Source: Fimbriimonadaceae bacterium
GTDB lineage: Bacteria; Armatimonadota; UBA10988
Reading direction: 5' to 3'
Assembly (NCBI GenBank): GCA_020850355.1
Contig: JADZEX010000021.1
Location: 142,377-206,376 of the forward strand
Length of the DNA: 64,000 nucleotides
The position numbers were made by a program, and so were the translations under genes. This document shows, in pieces, positions 54,519-63,361 of this stretch (position 1 is its first letter; the number at the start of each line of letters is the position of its first letter). A model generated the notes under the pieces. That model made no database searches, was not told the DNA's origin, and worked only from the letters and a program-made list of their open reading frames with translations.

Positions 54519-54622
54519 CCAGCGCTCCTTCCAGCGCGAGTCTAGTCGGTGGGCCGAGGGGTGTCAACGCGACCCGCCGTCGGGCGACGGCTGCTGGCCG
54601 GTCCGCCGACCGGCGACGGCAG

Positions 54623-54638
54623 TGTTTCACGTGCAACA
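54623..54638. other. parS-like ParB-binding palindrome
   Basis: TGTTTCACGTGCAACA here reads TGTTGCACGTGAAACA on the minus strand, which matches the bacterial parS consensus TGTTNCACGTGAAACA at every fixed position. It is extended as an imperfect 18-bp palindrome. It lies between two divergent genes. ParB binding is inferred from sequence only, and no parA or parB gene is in the window. Confidence 0.65.
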
Positions 54639-54671
54639 CGACCGGCGCGGACTCGGCGCCGCCGGCCGCCT

Positions 54672-54701
54672 TTGACGGGGGCCCGGCGGCTCACGTATAC
54701 T
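54672..54701 (+). promoter_or_regulatory. Sigma-70-like promoter of the SLH gene
   Basis: TTGACG, an 18-base spacer and TATACT lie about 55 bases before the start codon. The same hexamers and spacing occur before the M23-like operon. This is the clearest promoter in the window together with that one. Confidence 0.7.
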
Positions 54702-54755
54702 AGACCGCAGAGTTCGACATCGCCGGGCGGTGGTAGTTGCCGGGCGGAGATCACG

Positions 54756-56276
54756 ATGACACCCTCACGCCTCTTGACGCTCCTGGTGGCAGTCTCTGCC
54801 GTCGCGGCGCAGACGCCGTACGGTCCGGCGGCAACCGCCAAGGTGGCCACCACCCGGCCCACCGCCGGGCTGGACATCCGCGCCAGCGTCGACAAGCTGC
54901 GGGTGCTGCCCGACGACGTGGTGACCTACACGCTGGTCTGCCGCAACCTGGGGCCGGCGCCCGAGAGCAAGGTCACCGTCGAGGCCACCCTGCCGACCGG
55001 CGCCACGCTTGACCCGCTCGGCACCACCCCCGGCGGGGCCTACGAGCCGGGCCTGCGGCGGGTGCTCTGGCAGGTCGCCAGTCTGCAGGTCGATGAGCAG
55101 TCGGCCTTCACGCTGCGGGCGCGCCTCAGCGGCCTGGCGCCCGGCGCCACGCTCGAGGCGCCGGTGACGGTGCAGTCGGCCACGATGGCCCGTCCCCGGG
55201 AAGGCGCCGCCGCGGCGGTCGAGGTGGTCACCCCGCCGCTGCAGGCCGCCTTTGCGCTGCCCGACGTGCTGCTCGGACGCACCGCCGGGCCGCGGAGCCT
55301 GATCGACGTCGACTCGATCCCCGGCCAGCGCGTCGTCGAGCGGCTCGAGGGCCTGGGCGTGGTGCAGGGCTTCCCCGACGGCCAGTTCCGCCCCAACGGC
55401 GCGGTCACGCGGGCCGAGGCGACCAAGATGATCGTCGCCATCCGGCAGCTCAGCGGGCTGCGCGACAAGACCAGCCTGAGCCTGGCGCTGAGCCGCCCGG
55501 CGACCGTCCGGGTGGGCCTGGAGAACAGCCGCGGCAAGCTGGTCCGAGTGCTCGCCGACGGTTGGGCGCTGCCGGCCGGGCAACATCAGATTGTCTGGGA
55601 CGGGCTCAACGACCAGGGCCAGCCGGTCGCGCTGGGCGTCTACCGTTACGTCGCCGTGGCGACCGACGAAGCGGGTGTCGAGCAGACCCTCGACGGCACG
55701 CTGCATGTGGTCACCGTGCAACCGCTGCCGGCCAACCTCACGACCAGCTTCGTGGATGTCCCGGAGCACGCCTGGTACCGGCCCTACGTCGCGAAAGCCG
55801 AGGCCGATGGGCTGGTGAAGGGTTACCCCGGCAACCTGTTCGACCCCGCCGCGCCGATCCGACGGGTCGAGAACACCATGCTGGTGGTCCGCGCCGTCGG
55901 CCTCACCGCCGCCGCCGAGCAGCGGATGAATGAGTCCCTGGGCTTCGCCGACGCGGCCGACATTCCGAAGTGGGCGGTCGGCTACGTCGCGGTCGCCACC
56001 ACCAACGGCGGCGCCGCCGAGGGGCGGCTGCTGGTGGGGTACGCCGACAACCGCTTCCTGCCGCAGCAGAACCTCACCCGCGCCGAGGCCGCGATGGTCT
56101 TGGAGCGCCTCCTCGACCGCGAAGGGCCGCACGAGATCATGGCCTCCGGCCGGATCTCGCGGGGCCACGCCGTGAGCATCAGCGGGCAGGAAGTCAAAGC
56201 CGACGCCGGCGGCCGCTTCCGCCAGCAGATTCCCGTCCGGGCCGAGTTGGAGCTGGTGCCGATCAGCGTTCGCTGA
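54756..56276 (+). CDS. SLH-domain surface protein with DUF11-like and FlgD-like domains
   Basis: The start at MTPSRLLTLLVAVSAVAAQT, with a signal peptide and GGAG upstream, gives 506 residues. A DUF11-like domain spans about 50-155 (DDVVTYTLVCRNLG, ATLPTGATL). The first SLH unit follows (VVQGFPDGQFRPNGAVTRAE, near 206-225), then a FlgD-like Ig domain (KLVRVLADGWALPAGQHQ to VALGVYRYVA). Two further SLH units follow (DGLVKGYPGNLFDPAAPIRR and LVGYADNRFLPQQNLTRAEA). SLH units bind pyruvylated cell-wall polymers in other bacteria. The insertion of a FlgD-like domain between SLH units is uncommon. Its end overlaps the convergent hypothetical gene by 14 bases. Confidence 0.85.
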   Translation: MTPSRLLTLLVAVSAVAAQTPYGPAATAKVATTRPTAGLDIRASVDKLRVLPDDVVTYTLVCRNLGPAPESKVTVEATLPTGATLDPLGTTPGGAYEPGLRRVLWQVASLQVDEQSAFTLRARLSGLAPGATLEAPVTVQSATMARPREGAAAAVEVVTPPLQAAFALPDVLLGRTAGPRSLIDVDSIPGQRVVERLEGLGVVQGFPDGQFRPNGAVTRAEATKMIVAIRQLSGLRDKTSLSLALSRPATVRVGLENSRGKLVRVLADGWALPAGQHQIVWDGLNDQGQPVALGVYRYVAVATDEAGVEQTLDGTLHVVTVQPLPANLTTSFVDVPEHAWYRPYVAKAEADGLVKGYPGNLFDPAAPIRRVENTMLVVRAVGLTAAAEQRMNESLGFADAADIPKWAVGYVAVATTNGGAAEGRLLVGYADNRFLPQQNLTRAEAAMVLERLLDREGPHEIMASGRISRGHAVSISGQEVKADAGGRFRQQIPVRAELELVPISVR

Positions 56277-56862
56277 GGTCCTCGTCCGGCTCCGCGGCAA
56301 AGCCGCCCTGGCTGCGGCAGGCCGCCACGATCCGCCGCAACACCGCGGTGCGCTCGGTCACTGCCATCGCCGTGGTGCAACGCCGCTGCGGGTCCCACCA
56401 GTCGGTCAACGTCTGGCAAGCGACCATCGCCGGGTCGACTCCGGTGCAGATCACCGTGGTCACACGCCCGTCCTGGTGCCAGGTCAGCAGCTCGCCGCGC
56501 CGATCGACCACCAGCCGGCCCCGCGGCTCGGCGACCGCCGGTGGCGGGGGCGGGGGCTGCTGGCTGGTCCGGATGGCATCCGGGTCGGGCCACGGGATGG
56601 GCCGCGGCGGCTCCAACACGAAGCAGACCGCCGCAGCGTCGGTGATCTCGCTGCTGCACCGACTGCTCTGGCGCTCGCGGCGCAGCAGGCCGGCCGGCAG
56701 TGAGGTTCGCAGCGGCTCCGCCAGGTCGATCACGCAGCCCACCGGCGGGGCCGGGAAGCCGGCGCCGATCGCCGCCAGGGCGTTGCCGGCCGCCAGCTCC
56801 GCGGCCAGCAGGGCGCGCAGCAGCGGTGGGAAGTCCGGCGGCAGGTCGGTCAGCGCAGGCAC
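56263..56862 (-). CDS. Hypothetical protein downstream of ada
   Basis: This 199-residue frame starts MPALTDLPPDFPPLLRALL and overlaps the ada stop by 13 bases, consistent with translational coupling. The middle is Pro-rich (SQQPPPPPPAVAEP), followed by a beta-rich stretch (RGRLVVDRRGELLTWHQDG) and a Cys/Arg-rich end. No family recognised and no signal peptide seen. Confidence 0.5.
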   Translation of the reverse strand: MPALTDLPPDFPPLLRALLAAELAAGNALAAIGAGFPAPPVGCVIDLAEPLRTSLPAGLLRRERQSSRCSSEITDAAAVCFVLEPPRPIPWPDPDAIRTSQQPPPPPPAVAEPRGRLVVDRRGELLTWHQDGRVTTVICTGVDPAMVACQTLTDWWDPQRRCTTAMAVTERTAVLRRIVAACRSQGGFAAEPDEDLSER

Positions 56863-57947
56863 GGTCGGCAGGGCTCCGCGGCACTAGTGTGACCGTGCTC
56901 GAGCGGCCTGGCGCCCTCGGTTTCGAGCAGCCGCAGTTTGCGCCAGAGGCCCCCGCCGTAGCCGCCCAGTCCGCCGTCGGCGGCGACCACGCGGTGGCAG
57001 GGGATCAGAATCGCCAGCCGGTTCAGGCCATTGGCCCGGCCCACCGCGCGCGCCGCGCCCGGCTTTCCGAGCGCCGCGGCCAGCTCGGCGTAGGTCCGGG
57101 TCTGGCCGTAGGGAATCTGCCGCAGAGCGGCCCAGACGCGCTCCTGGAACGGACTGCCCGGCGCCGCCAGCGGCAGGTCGAAGTCGCGCCGCGTGCCGGC
57201 GAACCAGTCCGCGAGCTGTTCGCGCAGCGCCTCCAGCAGGGGATGCTCACCCGGCAGCAGCGGCAGGCCGGAACGCTGGCGGAGGGTCGCCACCTGGGCC
57301 GGCAGCAAGCGGCGGTCGGCAAACTCCAGCAGCCACACCGCGGCGTCGGTGACGCCGGCGGCCAGCAGCCCGAGGGGGCTCTCGATCCAGCCCAACCGCA
57401 TCACCTCGCCGTGCCGCGCCGTGCCGGGCGGGCGGCCGACGGCCTGCGTGAAGGCGCTCCGGAAGGCGGCGTGCGACTCCCAGTCGTGCTCGCCGATTGT
57501 CGCGTCCAGCGACTGGCCCTGCTGCAACGCGGTGAAGGCGGCGCCCAGGCGGCGAGCGCGGACGTAAGCCTGGAAGGTCAGGCCGTAGGTCGCCTGAAAC
57601 CAGCGCCGCACCGTCGCCGGCACCAGCCCGGCCTGGCGCAGGTCGGCGTCGGTGATGCGGCGGGTCGGGTCGGCGTCGACTCGCGCCAGCAGGGCCGCGG
57701 CCCACTCCGGCGGCGGGGCCGCCGGCTCCAGCGGCCGACAGCGCAGGCAGGGCCGGAACCCGGCCTGCAAAGCCGCGGCGGCGGTGGGGTAGAACTGCAG
57801 GTGCTCGGCGCGAGCCGGCCGCGCCGGGCAGGACGGCCGGCAGAAGATGCCGGTCGTGGTGACCGCCTGGAAGAACAGCCCATCGCAACTACGGTCGCGC
57901 TCGCGACAGGCGCGCAGCAGCGCGGTCCGCGGGGGTAGATCCGACAC
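56850..57947 (-). CDS. ada: Bifunctional Ada: methylphosphotriester sensor and O6-alkylguanine-DNA methyltransferase
   Basis: The start is GTG (VSDLPPRTALLRAC) with GGAG upstream; the frame is open further but without homology. The 365-residue protein has the zinc Cys quartet in FCRPSCPARP and PCLRCRP (Cys36, 40, 67, 70), the first being the methyl acceptor from phosphotriesters. An AraC-type HTH follows (about 90-180), and the methyltransferase domain carries the active Cys317 in ILIPCHRVVAADG. Methylated Ada activates its own promoter and other repair genes. No alkB or alkA gene is adjacent. Confidence 0.92.
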   Translation of the reverse strand: MSDLPPRTALLRACRERDRSCDGLFFQAVTTTGIFCRPSCPARPARAEHLQFYPTAAAALQAGFRPCLRCRPLEPAAPPPEWAAALLARVDADPTRRITDADLRQAGLVPATVRRWFQATYGLTFQAYVRARRLGAAFTALQQGQSLDATIGEHDWESHAAFRSAFTQAVGRPPGTARHGEVMRLGWIESPLGLLAAGVTDAAVWLLEFADRRLLPAQVATLRQRSGLPLLPGEHPLLEALREQLADWFAGTRRDFDLPLAAPGSPFQERVWAALRQIPYGQTRTYAELAAALGKPGAARAVGRANGLNRLAILIPCHRVVAADGGLGGYGGGLWRKLRLLETEGARPLEHGHTSAAEPCRPCLR

Positions 57948-58023
57948 AGCCTGGCTCCGGGCCTCACGGTAGCAGACCGCGGCGGCCCGGAGCCACCTGA
58001 TTCCGAACACCGAATCCCGCCGC

Positions 58024-59001
58024 TCAGACCAGCGAGTTGGCCTTGGTGTACTCGACGATCTCGGAGACGTAGCCGAAGCAGAGCGCCGTGACGGTGTCGG
58101 CGGCGCCGTAGTAGATCGCCATCCGGCCGGTCGGCTGATCCACCAGCGCGGCACACGGGAAGGCTACGTTGGGCACGTCGCCGACACACTCGTAGAGCGT
58201 CTGCGGCGACATCAGGTAGGGCGCCGTGCGGGCGATCACGCGCCACGGCTGGTCGAGGTCCAGCAGCGCCGCGCCGAAGCTGTAGACGAAGCCGTTGCAG
58301 CTCGTCAGGACGCCGTGGTAGATCATCAACCAGCCCTCGCTGGTCTCAATCGGGATCGGCCCGGCGCCGATCTTGGTCGACTGCCAACCGCCAGCGCGGC
58401 CCATCACCCAGCGGTGCTTGCCCCAGTAGACCATGTCCGGACTGTGGCTGAGGTAGATGTCGCCAAACGGCGTATGGCCATTGTCCGACGGCCGGTTGAG
58501 CATCACGTACTGCCCGCCGAGGCGGCGAGGGAAGAGCACCCCGTTGCGGTTGAACGGCAGGTAGCTGTTCTCGATCTGGTGGAAGGTCGCGAAGTCCTGC
58601 GTCCAGGCGACGCCGATCGTCGGGCCGTGGGCGCCATTGCACCAGGTGACCCACCAGCGGTCCTCGATCCAGACCACCCGCGGGTCGTAGCCGTACTCCC
58701 AGCGGGTCACCTCCGGGTCGCCCTCGAACTGGATCCGCTCGGGGTTGATCCACCAGTTCAGCGCGTCGTCGCTGAAGCCGACGTGGATCTGCATCGCGCG
58801 GCGCTTGTCGTCGCAGCGGAAGACCCCGGCGAACTTGCCGCGGAACGGCACCACGGCGCTGTTGAAGATGCTGTTGGAGGTCGCGGTGAGGTTGCGCGGG
58901 ATGACGGGGTTCTGGCTGTACCGCCAAACCGGCTCGGCGCACCCGGCGGGGCGGTCCTCCCAGGGGATGTTGGGCAGCGCGTCGCCGACAATCTGAAGCA
59001 T
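58024..59001 (-). CDS. GH130 family beta-mannoside phosphorylase-like protein
   Basis: The start at [14 protein letters not shown] with AAGGAC upstream gives 325 residues. The five-bladed propeller shows [20 protein letters not shown] near 43-62 and [19 protein letters not shown], whose Asp is the usual proton donor position of GH130. [18 protein letters not shown] and GWLMIYHGV are also typical. GH130 enzymes phosphorolyse beta-1,2- or beta-1,4-mannosides to mannose-1-phosphate. It lies 13 bases after the UROD-like gene, which makes co-transcription likely. Confidence 0.85.
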   Translation of the reverse strand: MLQIVGDALPNIPWEDRPAGCAEPVWRYSQNPVIPRNLTATSNSIFNSAVVPFRGKFAGVFRCDDKRRAMQIHVGFSDDALNWWINPERIQFEGDPEVTRWEYGYDPRVVWIEDRWWVTWCNGAHGPTIGVAWTQDFATFHQIENSYLPFNRNGVLFPRRLGGQYVMLNRPSDNGHTPFGDIYLSHSPDMVYWGKHRWVMGRAGGWQSTKIGAGPIPIETSEGWLMIYHGVLTSCNGFVYSFGAALLDLDQPWRVIARTAPYLMSPQTLYECVGDVPNVAFPCAALVDQPTGRMAIYYGAADTVTALCFGYVSEIVEYTKANSLV

Positions 59002-59014
59002 CGGAAGGTCCTTT

Positions 59015-60268
59015 CTAGCGTCCCCGACCCAGCGGGTAGCGGCCATAGCGCTGGGCCGCGTCGTAACAAGCGATGATGTTCTCCGGCGGCACGTTGGCCT
59101 GCACATTGTGGACCGGGCAGAAGATGAACCCGCCGCCTGGCCCGAAGATGTCGAGCCGCTCCCGGACATGCTCGGCAACCACCTCGGGCGGCTCGTTACC
59201 GAGCACCTGCTGTGTATCGCAACCGCCGCCCCAGAACACCAGGCGGTCACCGAACTCGGCCTTCAAGCGGACCGGGTCCATGTTGGCGGCGCTGGTCTGG
59301 ACCGGGTTGAAGCAGTCCAGCTCGGCGTCGATGAAGCCCGCCAGGAGGTGATAGACCGAGCCGCAGCAGTGCAGGAACGACTTCATCGGTGAGTTCGCGC
59401 GCATCCAGCTACAGACCCGTTTGTAGGCCGGCTGAATGACCTGCCACCAGGTCTCCTCGCGGAAGTACTCACCCTTCTGGGTGCCCATATCGTCGGCTGC
59501 CACCATCCAGGCCGTGACGTACTCGCCGACCGCCTCGTTGACCAGCTTCAGCCGCTCGATGGCGGCCTCGGCGGCCAGTTGCAGGCCGTCGTGGCAGTAG
59601 TTCGGCTCGGCCGCCATCAGGCACATCCACTCCTGCCAGGGAATCCCCCCGAAGCCCGTCGAGAAGCCGTGGCCGTAGCCGGCGCCGAGCATCGCGTAGG
59701 GGGTCTCGGTGTAGAGGTGCTGCGCGCGGGCCCGCAGCCACTCCAACTCCTCGTCGGGGATGCTGGTCCCGAATCGCAGTTCGGCCAGCGGCGGCATCGG
59801 CAGCTCCAGCGAGGGCGCCCGCCGCTCGCCAGGGATGCCGTCGAAGTAGAACCCGTTGCGCGGCATGTGCGCGTAGCGGCGGCCGTTGCCGTCGGTCAAG
59901 AACCAGCCTTCGGCTGGGTCCTCTTCCAGCGGCAGATCGCTCGGGAAGGCCAGCGTCTGGCCGTCCCAGAAGGTCCGTTCACTCCACTGCCCAATCGCCG
60001 CCGCCGAGCGCCAGGTGCTGCGCCAGCTCTCCAGCGGCACGATGTCGAACCGGAAGCGCTCGCGCACCGGCTCTTCGATTTCGGCCAGCATCTGTCCGAC
60101 ATCGTAGACCCGCGGCGCACCCGGCAGACCGAGCGCCTGCTTCAACCGGCCGTAAGCCACCGCGGCGATGCCTGTCGAGCGCATGCCCGAGCAGTCCACC
60201 GGCACCCGGTCCGGTTCCTGGTGATTGAGGGCCGCGGTCACTCGCTCCCGGCTGGTCATCTCCGCCAT
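59015..60268 (-). CDS. Uroporphyrinogen decarboxylase-like (URO-D) family protein
   Basis: The 417-residue protein starts [20 protein letters not shown], the conserved URO-D-type N-terminus, with AGGAGG upstream. Further motifs are [16 protein letters not shown] near 245, [13 protein letters not shown] near 292 and [18 protein letters not shown] near 335. True HemE residues are not all recognisable, so this is the divergent branch that includes corrinoid methyltransferases and unknown proteins common in polysaccharide loci. It precedes the GH130 gene. Confidence 0.8.
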   Translation of the reverse strand: MAEMTSRERVTAALNHQEPDRVPVDCSGMRSTGIAAVAYGRLKQALGLPGAPRVYDVGQMLAEIEEPVRERFRFDIVPLESWRSTWRSAAAIGQWSERTFWDGQTLAFPSDLPLEEDPAEGWFLTDGNGRRYAHMPRNGFYFDGIPGERRAPSLELPMPPLAELRFGTSIPDEELEWLRARAQHLYTETPYAMLGAGYGHGFSTGFGGIPWQEWMCLMAAEPNYCHDGLQLAAEAAIERLKLVNEAVGEYVTAWMVAADDMGTQKGEYFREETWWQVIQPAYKRVCSWMRANSPMKSFLHCCGSVYHLLAGFIDAELDCFNPVQTSAANMDPVRLKAEFGDRLVFWGGGCDTQQVLGNEPPEVVAEHVRERLDIFGPGGGFIFCPVHNVQANVPPENIIACYDAAQRYGRYPLGRGR

Positions 60269-60351
60269 GCTCGCCTCCTGCCGCGGCAGGAATCCGCCGG
60301 CGGGGGGAGGATCCCTCCTGGGGCCGCCGCGCCATCCAGAGAGCCAACCCG

Positions 60352-61611
60352 ATGACCATCGCCGAGTGCTGTGCCGCGGCCGCGGTGCCGGAAGCTGCCG
60401 TCGTCCTCGAGACCGGCTGGGAGTCCAGTCGGGCGACCTGCCCGGCGGTGCCCTTCTTCTTGGATCCCGCCTTCATCGCCACCGCTCGCGAGCAGTGCGG
60501 GCAGAGCGCGGCCCACCAGGACGAGTTGCTGGCGACGGCCGCGGTGATCCGCGCCGACCGCGCCCTGACGCTGCTCGCGTGGCACTGCCACCGGCTGTTG
60601 TTCGAGCTGCTCGACTACCAGCAGGTCCAGCAGTGGCCGGCGTTGACCGCGCGGCTGGGCGACCAGGCCGGGCAGTTCTACCTGCTGGTCGCCCTCAGCG
60701 AGCAGCCGGCGGTCTGGGCGCAGCACGCCGCCCTGGGGGTACCGCGAGAGGTCACCCTGGAGACTCTGCGGCAGGTCACCGAGTTCACCGAGTTCTACCG
60801 CCGGATGACCGGCGGCAGGCTGGGGGTGCCGCAACAAAACCTCTACTGGCTGCGCCACTACACCGCCGGGCGGCTCTACCGGCTGGGGCGCTTCGAGTAC
60901 ATGATCCGCCCCTACGGCCACCACGTCGAGTTCTGGCGCCGCACCGACGGGCTGACCGTGGCGCTGGCCAACGACGGCCTGCGGTTCACCGTCGACGGCT
61001 ACCGCGACGCCTCGGCCGAGCACCACGACGACTGGGTCAGCCAACTGACGGTCACGGCCGAGGCCGTCAGCGGCCACCCGATCGACCCGCGCGGCTGGGC
61101 CTGTCGGCAACGCCTGACGCTGCCGACGACCGACTGGCGGCGGGTGCTGGCCGACGGCGACGCGGTGCTCGACCTGCATATCCCGGCCGGCGGCGCGATG
61201 ACTCCCGAGCGCGCCGTCGACTCGCTGCGCCGGGCGGCCGAGTTCTTTGCGCGGCAGTTTCCCGAGACGCCCTGTCGGGCGATCGCCTCGGGTAGTTGGA
61301 TCTACGGCAACATGCTGGAGCAGATTCGGCTCTCCTCCACCAACCTGGTGGACTTCCAGCGGGAGCTCTACCTGCTGCCGATCCCCTCGAACCCCACCAG
61401 CGGCCTCTGGTTTGTCTACCAGGGCGGCGAGCGCGACCTGGCCAACCTGCCCCGCCACAGCAGCCTGCAACGCGGCGTGGCCGACTTCCTGGCGGCCGGC
61501 GGCACCTGGCGGGTGGGCGGCATGACCGTGCTGGTCGACGATCTGCCCCACCTCGGCCGACAACACTACCGGACCGCCTGGCTGCAGGCTGGCGGCTTGG
61601 GCGTGGCCTAA
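60352..61611 (+). CDS. Acyltransferase-like protein of the NAT_N/GNAT_C type
   Basis: The 419-residue protein is soluble and has no signal peptide. The C-terminal half resembles the GNAT-like C-terminal family: LDLHIPAGGAMTPERAVDSL near 281-300, ASGSWIYGNMLEQ and STNLVDFQRELYLLPIP near 340. From memory these are linked to N-terminal NAT_N domains in acyltransferases of unknown substrate, which is how I read the first half. It is divergent from the UROD-like gene; the region after its stop is poor in genes. Confidence 0.6.
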   Translation: MTIAECCAAAAVPEAAVVLETGWESSRATCPAVPFFLDPAFIATAREQCGQSAAHQDELLATAAVIRADRALTLLAWHCHRLLFELLDYQQVQQWPALTARLGDQAGQFYLLVALSEQPAVWAQHAALGVPREVTLETLRQVTEFTEFYRRMTGGRLGVPQQNLYWLRHYTAGRLYRLGRFEYMIRPYGHHVEFWRRTDGLTVALANDGLRFTVDGYRDASAEHHDDWVSQLTVTAEAVSGHPIDPRGWACRQRLTLPTTDWRRVLADGDAVLDLHIPAGGAMTPERAVDSLRRAAEFFARQFPETPCRAIASGSWIYGNMLEQIRLSSTNLVDFQRELYLLPIPSNPTSGLWFVYQGGERDLANLPRHSSLQRGVADFLAAGGTWRVGGMTVLVDDLPHLGRQHYRTAWLQAGGLGVA

Positions 61612-62352
61612 AGTGTCGCCCCAGGTGCTGGTCAGTCGCGTGGCGGGCCGACTGGCGTCGGGCGCGGGCCCTCAGACCGCTTCCAGGTCGTCTCCCGAAG
61701 AGCGCCGCGCCGCCGCAGTTGGTGCCAACCGCCCGCCGGGCCCCCTCGGGACGGCGACTGCGGGACAGCCCCGCCCGCGGACGGGCGCGCCGAGGCTGGC
61801 GGTGGGAGACCGTGGCTGTGCACCGCTCGCTGACTTGGCGCCCACGGGTCGGCGCGAGCGACGACACCCGGTACCGCCGCGGTCGGACCTGGCGGAAGAC
61901 GGCGCGCTTGATCACGCTGCCATCAGCTTGCGGCTCGCCAATGCTCTCGCGGCAGGTGGTGGCGTGGTAACAGGCGATGCGCTGCCGCTCGAACTGCTGC
62001 ACCAGGTAACAGGTGACTCCAGGCTCTCCCTGGATCAGCGCGCAGTCGCCCGCCGCCAGCCCCGCGGCCAGGCCCTTGCGCAGCGTGGTCAGCCAGCCGG
62101 CGGTGTCGCCGTTCGGTTTGGTGAACGACTTCGTTGGGGCGACCTGGGTGAACGCTTCGCGCTGCGGCTCGGCTTCTCCACCGCCGACCCCCTGCGCCGT
62201 CGCGGCGGGAGTTGGTGGCGACCGCCCGCTGCCTGGCCCGGGCCCATGGTGGTCCGGACGCCCGTGGCGAATGGCCTGCCCTCCGCCAGCCCAACCGGCA
62301 CGCCTCAAGCGAGCTCAGGGCAACGCCCTGGGCTCCAAGCGGTTGTGGACAG
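61612..62352. other. Gap of 741 bases with remnants of a CRISPR-accessory-like gene
   Basis: No intact gene is supported between the acyltransferase-like gene and the nuclease gene. A decayed coding stretch lies on the minus strand in the middle and is listed separately. The rest shows only low-complexity, GC-rich frames on both strands with no consistent start or SD sequence. Confidence 0.5.
61871..62158 (-). pseudogene. Fragment resembling a small CRISPR-associated accessory protein
   Basis: A run of about 95 residues on the minus strand has a real-protein composition: GWLTTLRKGLAAGLAAGDCA, then LIQGEPGVTCYLVQQFERQ, CYHATTCRESIGEPQADG, and SVIKRAVFRQVRPRRY. The C-terminal pattern (GE, then a T-x-R stretch, then F-x-x-V-x-x-R-x-Y) matches, from memory, small uncharacterised proteins next to type III CRISPR loci. 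No stop follows the RRY end in this frame and no start with an SD is found in front, so it appears broken. Location within 500 bases of a CARF-less nuclease gene and the CRISPR array supports the reading. Confidence 0.45.
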
Positions 62353-62967
62353 TCAGGCCGCCGAGCCGGATCCGGTCAGCCGCGCCTGCACCCACTCCGC
62401 CAGGTTCGGCAAGTCGGTGGAGCCGCAGACGAATGGATGAACATGGCTGACGAAGCGCGTCCGTGCCTGCTTGACGATTTCCTCCGGTCTGGCATGGGCG
62501 CAGACCAACACGGCTTGCGTCTCGCTCCCACCCATTTGCGCCAGACGGTGACAGGCCTCAAAGAGCTTGGTCTTGCAGAGCGCCCGGACCGAGCTTGTGG
62601 TGCAACTGAAACCCCAGAGGCGCTGTCCTCGGACTGCCAGCACGTCGAACTCAAACTCGGTCTCGGTGTCGACGGTGGTCGGGTCTCCCGCTGTCTGCTC
62701 CAGGCCGCAGCGCACCGATGCGCCGACCAGCCGCAGGCCAAAGGCCTCCGGCAGGCGGCCCACCTCCGCGTAGGTAAGCTGCTCCAGCCACCGGCCGCGC
62801 AGCCACTCCACGAACTCCCCGGCGTGCCAGTCGAGGGCTGCGGTGAAGTCAGCGGGCTGGGTACCGGGTCGGCAGATCACGCCACTCTCATCTTCGAGGG
62901 TGGCCAACAGCCTTGCCAGCAGAGGGCCGCCGCTGCTCCTGTCGGTTTCCTCAAAGGTGGCCGCCAA
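62353..62967 (-). CDS. CARF-less Card1/DUF1887-like CRISPR-associated nuclease
   Basis: The 204-residue protein has a PD-(D/E)xK-like layout: RGRWLEQLTYAEV (Glu62), EFEFDVLAVRG (Asp108), then GFSCTTSSVRALCKTKLFEA (S121-C-T-T, C131-K132). The classical E-x-K is replaced by S-C-T-T, and Lys132 may serve as a migrated lysine. KLFEACHRLAQMGGSETQA is typical of the C-terminal helix in Card1/Can2 proteins. The ~150-residue N-terminal CARF sensor of those proteins is absent: residues 1-50 are a plain linker. The start lies inside the RelE-like gene (17-base overlap). I infer a stand-alone or partner-controlled DNA or RNA nuclease. Confidence 0.6.
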   Translation of the reverse strand: MAATFEETDRSSGGPLLARLLATLEDESGVICRPGTQPADFTAALDWHAGEFVEWLRGRWLEQLTYAEVGRLPEAFGLRLVGASVRCGLEQTAGDPTTVDTETEFEFDVLAVRGQRLWGFSCTTSSVRALCKTKLFEACHRLAQMGGSETQAVLVCAHARPEEIVKQARTRFVSHVHPFVCGSTDLPNLAEWVQARLTGSGSAA

Positions 62968-63361
62968 GCTTCACGACGGTCAGCCCTTCCTGCCCTTGGC
63001 GCAGGTATAGCCGGCAGGCGGCGCCGTCACTCCAGGCGTAAGCCTCGTGGGTCACGCCCGGCAAGGGCCGTCCCCGGAGTGGATGCACGTTCAGGCTTGA
63101 CGGGTTGTGCTGGCCGGCGCTCCGAACACACCGTGCCAAGTCGTCAAGGCGCTCGTTGAGCATTCTGCGACGGTCCTTGGGCAACTCGCGCACCTGTCGT
63201 TCGAATGCCGGCTCGGCTTCGACTCCGCCGGCGAACTGCGCCCACGGCCGCAGCCCCGCTACGAAGACCGCCCGCCCGGCCCTGCGCAGGACTACGCCAG
63301 CCGCGTCGAACGGACTCTCAACCGCCGCCGCCATCGCCAGCCGTGGCCACCGGCCCCCCAA
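62951..63361 (-). CDS. RelE/HigB-like toxin protein
   Basis: The 136-residue frame has a typical type II toxin end: AFERQVRELPKDRRRMLNER near 52-71, LNVHPLRGRPLPGVTHEAYA near 90-109, then CRLYLRQGQEGL and KLGGHL. The H-P-L-R-G and the C-terminal L-G-G-H-L resemble RelE/HigB-type mRNA interferases. The first ~45 residues look unlike the family, so a later start is possible; none is obvious. No antitoxin gene lies next to it: the nuclease gene follows at the position where an antitoxin is normally found. It is upstream of, and divergent from, the CRISPR leader. Confidence 0.55.
   Translation of the reverse strand: MGGRWPRLAMAAAVESPFDAAGVVLRRAGRAVFVAGLRPWAQFAGGVEAEPAFERQVRELPKDRRRMLNERLDDLARCVRSAGQHNPSSLNVHPLRGRPLPGVTHEAYAWSDGAACRLYLRQGQEGLTVVKLGGHL

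Noticed and set aside
61613..62440. A 275-residue plus-strand frame in the gap before the nuclease gene
   Set aside because: It is antisense to the CRISPR-accessory-like fragment, has no SD sequence and no motif.
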